Assembly (NCBI GenBank): GCA_013695975.1 | Contig: JACCZL010000423.1 | Span: forward strand, 1-5,126 | From: Chloroflexota bacterium | GTDB taxonomy: Bacteria > Chloroflexota > UBA6077 > JACCZL01 | Length of the DNA: 5,126 nt | Direction of reading: 5' to 3' | Shown here: piece by piece, positions 1-4,359 of the stretch | Numbering within the stretch: position 1 is the stretch's first letter | Layout of the letters: every line of letters begins with the position of its first letter | The notes under the pieces: model-generated | The model's input: the letters and a program-made list of their open reading frames with translations, nothing else | Databases searched by the model: none | What the model was told of the DNA's origin: nothing | Translations under genes and position numbers: made by a program

Positions 1-164
1 GCGGACGGGGCCGCGGTGACGCTGGCCGGTTTGCTGGTCGCGGCCGCGGGCGCCGGCGTGGCCGCGGTTGCCGCGGGACCGGCTGTACCGCCGCTGCAAG
101 CTGAAAGGATCGACAGGCCAAGCACGGTCGCTACCGCGCCGATTCGGTGCAGCTTCTCACGCAT
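1..164 (-). CDS. Lipoprotein, N-terminal part only (runs off left edge)
   Basis: Only the first 54 codons are in the window. They begin MREKLHRIGAVATVLGLSIL, a type II signal peptide with a basic n-region (R2, K4, R7) and a hydrophobic core. The lipobox is L-S-A-C at residues 20-23, so Cys23 should be lipidated after cleavage by signal peptidase II. After the Cys comes a flexible Ser/Gly then Ala/Pro/Thr-rich linker (residues 24-54), which tethers a folded domain outside the membrane. The start is supported by a strong ribosome binding site, GGAGAGGG, at 169-176 on the minus strand. In high-GC Chloroflexota and Actinobacteria this architecture is most often a substrate-binding protein of an ABC transporter, but the folded domain lies outside the window, so the function is open. 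It begins 25 bases after the LuxR-type gene ends, on the same strand, so the two are probably cotranscribed. Confidence 0.85.
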   Translation of the reverse strand, partial: MREKLHRIGAVATVLGLSILSACSGGTAGPAATAATPAPAAATSKPASVTAAPS

Positions 165-189
165 GACACCCTCTCCCCAAGGCCCGGCC

Positions 190-468
190 TCAGCGCCGAC
201 CCCTCAGCGGTAGCTTGTGCTCGACGGCCCAGACGGCGATCTGGACTCGGGTCGTGAACCTCAGCTTGCGCAGGATGTTGCGGACGTGCGTCTCGGCCGT
301 CAGCTCGGAGATCGCCAGCTCGGCCGCGATGTGACGGTTGGTGAGCCCCTGCGCGATCAGGGCCGCGACCTCCAGCTCGCGCCGAGTGAGGCCCGATCCT
401 TCCGACAGGGTGGGCCTCACTCTGGCGTGTCGCCGACGACGCCGGTCCCGCTGTCCGTGCGGAGACAC
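190..468 (-). CDS. Short stand-alone LuxR-type helix-turn-helix protein
   Basis: The 92-residue product is essentially only a GerE/LuxR C-terminal DNA-binding domain. The core runs from LTRRELEVAALIAQGLTNR through the recognition-helix region ETHVRNILRKL to AVWAVEHKL. No receiver, autoinducer-binding or ATPase domain is attached, although most LuxR-family regulators are 200-900 residues; Bacillus GerE (74 residues) shows that a lone domain can work. Two usually conserved positions differ: the Val of 'TVxxHV' is Ala (LTAETHV) and the Gly after 'RKL' is Arg. The GTG start at 466-468 has a plain GGGGG stretch six bases upstream. A second in-frame GTG at 418-420 would give 76 residues and overlaps the stop of the small ORF at 417-542 as GTGA. 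The frame stays open upstream to a stop at 601-603, so it could also be the 3' remnant of a larger regulator. The lipoprotein gene follows 25 bases downstream. Family confidence is high; intactness is uncertain. Confidence 0.8.
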   Translation of the reverse strand: MSPHGQRDRRRRRHARVRPTLSEGSGLTRRELEVAALIAQGLTNRHIAAELAISELTAETHVRNILRKLRFTTRVQIAVWAVEHKLPLRGRR

Positions 469-542
469 CAGAAACCCCCGACGTCGACCGGCGTGACCAT
501 CGCCCCCAGGACGACCACCGACAGGGCTGCTCGGATGTTCAC
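417..542 (-). CDS. Possible 41-residue small exported or membrane peptide
   Basis: This short reading frame starts at a GTG (540-542) and encodes MNIRAALSVVVLGAMV followed by a mixed tail ending GDTPE. It has an N-terminal hydrophobic stretch (about residues 5-16) after one Arg, as in a short signal or membrane anchor, and a single Cys at about residue 26. In favour: an AAAGGA ribosome binding site at 548-553 spaced five bases from the start, and codons ending almost entirely in G or C, more strongly than the overlapping LuxR-type frame in the shared stretch. Its TGA overlaps an in-frame GTG of the LuxR-type gene as GTGA, a usual form of translational coupling. Against: no recognised family, short length, and GC-rich DNA gives such frames by chance. 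No function is assigned. Confidence 0.3.
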   Translation of the reverse strand: MNIRAALSVVVLGAMVTPVDVGGFWCLRTDSGTGVVGDTPE

Positions 543-600
543 GGCCGTCCTTTCGCGAGCCTGGCGGAGCGTCCGTCCATAGGCTACCGTGGGCTCGCCC

Positions 601-903
601 TCACGTCGTCCCCGAAATCAGGTATGCGAGCAGGTATCTTTGCCGCGGCGCTCCCAGGAGTCGGGGGCAACGGACGCCCGGCTCGGCGCCCGGGTGGAGG
701 GGCTGGTGAGCGGGACGGGCAGGTGGTCGGGCTCATCGCCCTCGCCGGGCCGGGCCGGGCGGAGCGCGATGGCGCGCGTCGGCCGACCCTGAGCGCGGTC
801 CTCCTGGACCATGCAGCTCGCCTCTGGAACCGCGGCCAGCAGCCCGAGTACAAGGCGATCCCCCGCCACCGCGCGCGCAGCGTCTTCTATTGATTGGCGC
901 CGG
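601..903. other. About 300 bases without a defensible gene
   Basis: I find no protein I recognise here. Two opposed frames are open. A plus frame runs from ATG 624 to a TGA at 891-893 (89 residues, ending RARSVFY). A minus frame, open across the end of the protease gene, ends at a TGA at 618-620 and includes AGDRLVLGLLAAVPEAS. Both have strongly G/C-ending codons because first and third positions mirror each other, so codon bias cannot choose between them. Neither has a good ribosome binding site. A small tandem repeat of GCCGG lies at 744-760. The stretch may be decayed coding sequence or a spacer separating the protease gene from the LuxR-type gene. Confidence 0.5.
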
Positions 904-1341
904 TCAGACGTTTTCGAGGGTGATCTGCCGGCTCGCCCATTCGGCGGTGATTCGGAAGCGCTGGAGGATGTTCCAGCCGAGTAGCGAGGGGAGACGCTCA
1001 TTGGCGGGCTGGAGCTGGGCGACCAAGATCTCTCCCTCGTGGATCTCCCATTGACCATTGTCGTGCTCAAATGCGTAGTGTGCCGGCACGAGGTAGTAGA
1101 GGGAGGAGCCACCGATCCCGGCCGCGGATCGCTGTCGAGGCCACCGGTCGGGAAGGAGCAGCCGCGCAGCACTGATGCCGACGGCCCTCGCGTCCCGTGG
1201 GTGCAGGCACGTCGTGCTCGCGCCCGTGTCGAGCAAGAAGTCGACGTGTGCGTCGTCCGTCGAAATCCCTGGCAAGAACAGCGAGACCCTCACCTTTGGC
1301 ACGGGTCGCGTGCTATGAGGGTCGAAGAACCCCTGGATCAC
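904..1341 (-). CDS. Retropepsin-like aspartic protease
   Basis: The 145-residue product has the layout of a single-lobe clan AA aspartic protease, which in known relatives works as a homodimer with one catalytic Asp per subunit. The catalytic motif is FLLDTGAST, with Asp38 of the D-T-G at 38-40. A Gly-rich flap, AGIGGSS, is at about residues 74-80. The second hydrophobic-Gly motif appears as SLLGWNILQRFRI (119-131), matching the family's 'hhG.dhL..F.h' pattern. No signal peptide or membrane segment is seen, so it is probably cytoplasmic. The start is GTG 1339-1341, overlapping the stop of the DUF5678 gene as GTGA. There is no convincing ribosome binding site of its own, so translation probably depends on coupling. 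Known bacterial relatives are mostly uncharacterised and no substrate can be named. The fold call is confident; proteolytic activity is inferred from the intact D-T-G. Confidence 0.85.
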   Translation of the reverse strand: MIQGFFDPHSTRPVPKVRVSLFLPGISTDDAHVDFLLDTGASTTCLHPRDARAVGISAARLLLPDRWPRQRSAAGIGGSSLYYLVPAHYAFEHDNGQWEIHEGEILVAQLQPANERLPSLLGWNILQRFRITAEWASRQITLENV

Positions 1342-1601
1342 AAGATGATCACGCGATCTTGGTCCGCGTCCATGAACTTAATCCAGAGGCGTGTGCTGTT
1401 CAAGCCCTTCCCTTCCAGCAGCTCATCGAGCTCCAGGAGATCCGGGCTCGTGGCGACGACCTCACCATCGAACACGGCGACGAACTGATCCGGATACTTC
1501 TCCAGGAGCTCGGTGTGGTGTGCGTGCCAGAACGTATCCTCCACCTTCGCTGCCTCGAACGCCGCGCGAGCACGCTCGATCTCCGAAGGCATCGTAGCCA
1601 T
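1338..1601 (-). CDS. DUF5678-type small protein of unknown function
   Basis: This 87-residue acidic protein has an N-terminal helix-rich part (about residues 6-35) followed by the characteristic KYPDQFVAVFDGEVVA segment (35-50). It then has a 'sPDLlELdeLLegKGL' helix and a C-terminal strand LWIKFM (72-77). That order matches the DUF5678 family as I recall it, whose role is unknown. No Cys, signal peptide or membrane segment is visible. I chose ATG 1599-1601 because GAGGGGG at 1610-1616 sits eight bases upstream. The GTG at 1608-1610, three codons earlier, would lie inside that binding site; a further ATG is at 1590-1592. The stop overlaps the protease start (GTGA), so the two proteins are made together and may act together. 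The gene begins 59 bases after the end of the phosphoribosyltransferase gene on the same strand, with no terminator evident between them. Confidence 0.8.
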   Translation of the reverse strand: MATMPSEIERARAAFEAAKVEDTFWHAHHTELLEKYPDQFVAVFDGEVVATSPDLLELDELLEGKGLNSTRLWIKFMDADQDRVIIL

Positions 1602-1609
1602 CTCGATCA

Positions 1610-1616
1610 CCCCCTC
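1610..1616 (-). promoter_or_regulatory. Ribosome binding site that decides the DUF5678 start
   Basis: Minus-strand GAGGGGG, with eight bases (TGATCGAG) to ATG 1599-1601. It overlaps or abuts the alternative GTG at 1608-1610, which argues against that earlier start. Confidence 0.6.
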
Positions 1617-1660
1617 ACGACTACGTTGTACCAGGCCGCCACGCCAAGCGCATCAGCACA

Positions 1661-2635
1661 TCAGGGACGAGCGTCGGGGCGGTAGAGCTCGGGGCGGAGC
1701 TTGGCGAGGAAGGGGAGGTTGCGGTAGCGCTGGCGGTGGTCGAGGCCGTAGCCGACGACGAACTCGTCGCGTAGCTCGAAGCCGGTGTAGCGGATCGGGA
1801 CGTCAACCAGCCGACGGGCGCGCTTGTCGAGTAGGGTGCAGACCGCGAGGCTCGAGGGACCGCGGCCGGCCAGGTGGGCCAGCAGGTAGCGGAGGGTCAT
1901 GCCGGTGTCGACGATGTCTTCGACCAGGATCACGTCGCGCCCCTGGATGTCCAGGTCGAGGTCCTTGAGGATCCGGACCGCCCCGCCGTCGCCTTTGAAC
2001 TGCGAGATCGCCATGAAGTCGACGGCGACGGGGAGGCGGATCGTTCGCATCAGGTCGGCCAGGAAGAAAGTGACGCCCTTGAGGATGCCGACCAGGATCG
2101 GCGCCCGGCCGGCGTAGTCGCGGGTCACGGCGGCGCCGAGGCGGCGGACGGCGCGGGTAATCTGGCCCCTGGTGAAGAGGATGTGCTCGGCCTCGCCGCG
2201 CAGGGTCTCGGCGTCGGGCGGGTCCAGCTCGGCCGAGCCGTAGCCATACTTGGCGAGCAGCTCCTGATAGTCGCGCTTGTACAGGAGGGTGATCTTGATG
2301 CCGGGGTACAGCTCGCGTAGTCGGCGGAGCTTGCGGTTTTTCTTGGTGACCAGCCGCTGGCGGAGGGTGGTCAGCTCGACGTAAAGGTCCAAATCCGACA
2401 GGTAGAAGTCGGGGCTGAACATCTCGAGGATCTGGTCGTCCCTGGCGCGGAGGACGAACGAGCGCGGCTCGTACTCCCAGGCGATGCGATAGAAGTCGAG
2501 GATGCGGGCGAACTCGCGCTCGCTGGGATGGGCGAAGACGAACGGGGCGCCGGTCGGGCGCTCGAGGATGCCGGCGGGTGACCCGGCGGTCGGGGCGAGC
2601 GTGTCAGCAGTTGCCGGGGCGTCCGCCAGGGTCAT
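1661..2635 (-). CDS. hpt: Hypoxanthine phosphoribosyltransferase with an N-terminal nuclease-like domain
   Basis: The C-terminal part (about residues 145-320 of 324) is a purine phosphoribosyltransferase that converts hypoxanthine or guanine plus PRPP into IMP or GMP in the cytoplasm. Visible motifs are GILKGVTFFLADLMR (183-197), the PRPP-binding loop ILVEDIVDTGMTL (236-248) with E239-D240 and likely general base D243, purine-site K271 in LLDKR, and GFELRDEFVVGYGLD (285-299) followed by YRNLPF. Classical bacterial enzymes are about 180 residues, so some 140 residues are extra. Residues 1-30 are an Ala/Pro/Thr-rich tail. Residues 31-135 contain SPDFYL (74-79) and LYVELT (84-89), then basic TKKNRKLRRLRELYP, resembling a PD-(D/E)XK nuclease core with the Lys of E-x-K replaced by Thr. 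The start ATG 2633-2635 lies six bases after the glyA stop; its AGGAG (2639-2643) overlaps that stop, implying translational coupling. The enzyme call is very confident; the N-domain fold is inference. Confidence 0.95.
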   Translation of the reverse strand: MTLADAPATADTLAPTAGSPAGILERPTGAPFVFAHPSEREFARILDFYRIAWEYEPRSFVLRARDDQILEMFSPDFYLSDLDLYVELTTLRQRLVTKKNRKLRRLRELYPGIKITLLYKRDYQELLAKYGYGSAELDPPDAETLRGEAEHILFTRGQITRAVRRLGAAVTRDYAGRAPILVGILKGVTFFLADLMRTIRLPVAVDFMAISQFKGDGGAVRILKDLDLDIQGRDVILVEDIVDTGMTLRYLLAHLAGRGPSSLAVCTLLDKRARRLVDVPIRYTGFELRDEFVVGYGLDHRQRYRNLPFLAKLRPELYRPDARP

Positions 2636-2641
2636 TCGCTC

Positions 2642-3940
2642 CTAGATCTGTTCCAGCGACTCGGCGATCCCGCGGACCTCGGCGCGGACCTCTTCGAGGT
2701 GGGCGTCGTTGTCCGGGGCCTCGGCGACCGCGACGATCAGCTCGGCCACGCGGCGCATCTGCTCGACGGTGGCCCCGCGCGTCGTCATCGCGGGGGTCCC
2801 GAAACGGACGCCGCTGGTCTGGCGGGGCGAGCGGGTCTCGCCGGGGACGGTCGACTTGCTGGTGATGATGCCGGCTCGCTCGAGCGCCGTCGCGAGCTGG
2901 GCACCGGTGTACTCGCGGTCGAGCAGCTTGACCACCAGCAAGTGGTTGTCGGTGCCACCCGAGAGGAGCGGGAGGCCGCCCCTGACAAGACCTTCGGCGA
3001 GGGCGCGGGCGTTCTTGACGACCTGCTCGGAGTAGGCCTTGAAGTCAGGTTGCATCGCCTCGCGGAAGCAGACCGCGCGGGCGGCGACCGCGCCGAGGAT
3101 CGGGCCACCCTGGAGCATCGGGAAGACGGCCCGGTCGATCGCCCTGGCATGCGCGGCACGGCAGAGGATCAGCCCGCCGCGCGGACCGCGCAGGGACTTG
3201 TGGGTGGTCGTCGTCACGACGTCGGCGTGGGGGAGGGGGCTCGGATGGACGCCCGCGGCGACCAGCCCGGCGATGTGGGCGATGTCGGCCATGAACAGGG
3301 CCCCGACTGAGTCGGCGATCTCGCGGAAGCGGGCAAAGTCGATGGTCCGCGGATAGGCCGAGGCGCCGGCCACGATCATCTTCGGGCGGTGCTCCTTCGC
3401 CATCTGGGCGACCTCGTCGTAGTCGATCGTCTCGTCGCCGGGCGTGACGTGGTAGGAGACGAACTGGAACTGCTGGCCGGAGAAGCTGGCCGAGCTGCCG
3501 TGAGTCAGGTGGCCGCCGTGGCTGAGGTCCATCCCGAGGATCGTGTCGCCGAGCGAGAGGAGGGCGTAGTAGGCGGCCATATTGGCCGTGCTGCCGGAGT
3601 GGGGCTGGACGTTGGCGTGCTCGGCGCCGAAGAGCTGCTTGGCACGCTCGATGGCGAGGGTCTCGATGTCGTCGACGACCTCGACGCCCTGGTAGTAGCG
3701 GGCGCGGGGGTAGCCCTCGGCGTACTTGACATTAAGGTGGGAGGCGAGCGCCTCGAGGACGGCTGGCGAGGCGTAGTTCTCGCTGGCGATGAAGTTGAGG
3801 GTCTGGTTGTGGCGGCGGCGGTCGCGCTGGAGGAGCGACCAGAGCTCGCGGTCGCCGGCGAAGAGGCCGGCCCGCGCCTTCGGGCCGAGCGCGTCATCGG
3901 TCTCGCTCGTGCGGCGTGCCGGCCGCGTCTGCATGGCCAT
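2642..3940 (-). CDS. glyA: Serine hydroxymethyltransferase
   Basis: This PLP enzyme interconverts serine plus tetrahydrofolate with glycine plus 5,10-methylene-tetrahydrofolate in the cytoplasm. It is the main source of one-carbon units for purines, thymidylate and methionine. At 432 residues it matches the family's usual 415-430. Visible elements: FIASENYAS (50-58, with E54), EGYPRARYYQG (75-85), DLSHGGHLTHGS (138-149), ADIAHIAGLVAAG (218-230, with PLP-contacting D219 and H222), VVTTTTHKSLRGPRGG (241-256) with the PLP-Schiff-base Lys248, and GVRFGTPAMTTRG (377-389) with substrate-carboxylate Arg379. I start at ATG 3938-3940, ten bases after GGGAGG; ATG 3932-3934 is possible. The frame stays open upstream through the antisense of the tRNA gene, and that extension is not real. 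It is divergent from tRNA-Pro and probably cotranscribed with hpt, linking one-carbon supply with purine salvage. It appears intact. Confidence 0.98.
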   Translation of the reverse strand: MAMQTRPARRTSETDDALGPKARAGLFAGDRELWSLLQRDRRRHNQTLNFIASENYASPAVLEALASHLNVKYAEGYPRARYYQGVEVVDDIETLAIERAKQLFGAEHANVQPHSGSTANMAAYYALLSLGDTILGMDLSHGGHLTHGSSASFSGQQFQFVSYHVTPGDETIDYDEVAQMAKEHRPKMIVAGASAYPRTIDFARFREIADSVGALFMADIAHIAGLVAAGVHPSPLPHADVVTTTTHKSLRGPRGGLILCRAAHARAIDRAVFPMLQGGPILGAVAARAVCFREAMQPDFKAYSEQVVKNARALAEGLVRGGLPLLSGGTDNHLLVVKLLDREYTGAQLATALERAGIITSKSTVPGETRSPRQTSGVRFGTPAMTTRGATVEQMRRVAELIVAVAEAPDNDAHLEEVRAEVRGIAESLEQI

Positions 3941-3975
3941 GCTCTGGGGACCTCCCTGCCCGGCTTCTCGGACGG

Positions 3976-3981
3976 AGTATA
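3976..3981 (-). promoter_or_regulatory. Probable -10 box of the glyA promoter
   Basis: Minus-strand TATACT matches the sigma-70 -10 consensus at five of six positions. It lies 35 bases before the glyA ATG, which predicts a leader of roughly 29 bases. No good -35 box is seen at 16-18 bases. The sequence downstream, CCGTCCG, nearly repeats that after the tRNA -10 box on the other strand. Confidence 0.6.
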
Positions 3982-4040
3982 CCCCGCGCCGGGGCGGGAC
4001 GCGGACGTTGGCCGCGGCTTCGCCCGGACTGATCCGCTTC

Positions 4041-4049
4041 TGATATACT
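4041..4049 (+). promoter_or_regulatory. Extended -10 promoter of tRNA-Pro
   Basis: TGATATACT contains an extended -10 (TGn followed by TATACT at 4044-4049). A weak -35 candidate, TTCGCC, is at 4019-4024 with 19-base spacing, so the TGn element may compensate. Predicted transcription start is about 4056, some 14 bases before the mature tRNA 5' end. Confidence 0.7.
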
Positions 4050-4069
4050 CCGGTCCGCCGTGGGGCACT

Positions 4070-4146
4070 CGGGGTGTAGCGCAGCCTGGTAGCGCGCTTC
4101 GTTCGGGACGAAGAGGCCGGAGGTTCGAGTCCTCTCACCCCGACCA
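4070..4146 (+). tRNA. tRNA-Pro (anticodon CGG)
   Basis: This is a complete 77-base cloverleaf with encoded CCA (4144-4146). The acceptor stem CGGGGTG pairs with CACCCCG; the C1-G72 pair is typical of bacterial tRNA-Pro. The D arm is GCGC..GCGC and the anticodon stem is CTTCG/CGAAG. The loop TTCGGGA places anticodon CGG at 4104-4106, decoding CCG. The T arm is GGAGG-TTCGAGT-CCTCT with a near-standard TTCGA. CCG is expected to be a frequent Pro codon in this GC-rich genome. The gene stands alone with its own promoter and terminator, divergent from glyA. Confidence 0.98.
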
Positions 4147-4159
4147 CAGACGAGAACAG

Positions 4160-4188
4160 AAGGGCGGGGCGTCGGCTCCGCCCTTTTT
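4160..4188 (+). terminator. Rho-independent terminator after tRNA-Pro
   Basis: The arm GGGCGGGGC (4162-4170), loop GTCG (4171-4174) and arm GCTCCGCCC (4175-4183) form a nine-pair stem with one G-T pair. It is extended by AA/TT at its base, and five T residues follow at 4184-4188. It starts 14 bases after the tRNA CCA, so it separates the tRNA from the glycosylase gene. The minus-strand side has no comparable T run. Confidence 0.92.
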
Positions 4189-4348
4189 CGTGGGCCGCGA
4201 ATGTGCCGAGGCTGAGATGCCCCTGCGCGCCCGACTACCTCCGCGGCCGTGTATCCTGGTGAGGCTGGCTGGGTGACCGACAGCTCGGCCGATCGGGAGT
4301 CGCTCGCACGGACCGTGGTCGGCCCGGGACGATGTGCGGGAAGCAGGC
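4189..4348 (+). other. Leader region before the glycosylase gene
   Basis: There is no gene in this stretch between the tRNA terminator and the glycosylase ribosome binding site. The only promoter-like element is TATCCT at 4252-4257, a weak -10 match without a credible -35 box. The glycosylase frame is open through 4273-4359, but this part lacks family similarity. Confidence 0.4.
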
Positions 4349-4353
4349 GGGAG
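4349..4353 (+). promoter_or_regulatory. Ribosome binding site that decides the glycosylase start
   Basis: GGGAG with six bases to GTG 4360-4362. It supports the start that exposes Pro2 rather than the in-frame GTG at 4273-4275. Confidence 0.7.
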
Positions 4354-4359
4354 TGGGGC

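Noticed and set aside
16..213. 65-residue plus-strand frame starting MTLAGLLVAAAG that looks like a membrane segment
   Set aside because: It is the mirror of the Ala/Pro/Thr linker of the minus-strand lipoprotein, which has a lipobox and a ribosome binding site.
744..760. Three tandem GCCGG units as a possible repeat element
   Set aside because: Too short and expected by chance in such GC-rich DNA; no further copies nearby and no CRISPR-like spacing.
618..1172. 184-residue minus-strand frame spanning the protease gene end
   Set aside because: Its first half is out of frame with the well-supported protease; only the part below 903 could be coding and it has no recognised family.
1039..1685. 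Two overlapping plus-strand open frames of 149 and 162 residues
   Set aside because: Antisense to the retropepsin-like and DUF5678 genes, which have clear family motifs.
1874..2320. 148-residue plus-strand open frame rich in Asp, Val and Glu
   Set aside because: Antisense of the phosphoribosyltransferase coding sequence; composition is the expected mirror of GC-rich codons.
3941..4147. Upstream extension of the glyA frame into the tRNA region, giving a protein beginning MVGVRGLEPPASS
   Set aside because: This is the antisense of the tRNA-Pro gene, a well-known annotation artefact; glyA similarity and its ribosome binding site begin at 3940.
4252..4257. TATCCT as a glycosylase promoter
   Set aside because: Only a partial -10 match, with no credible -35 box at 16-18 bases and no correctly spaced TGn element.
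3389..4276. 295-residue plus-strand open frame
   Set aside because: It lies antisense to glyA and then reads through the tRNA (GVAQPGSALRSG is a typical tRNA translation); no family features.
4273..4359. Earlier in-frame GTG start for the DNA glycosylase
   Set aside because: It would add 29 unrelated residues ahead of the catalytic Pro, which must be N-terminal for activity; GGGAG supports GTG 4360.
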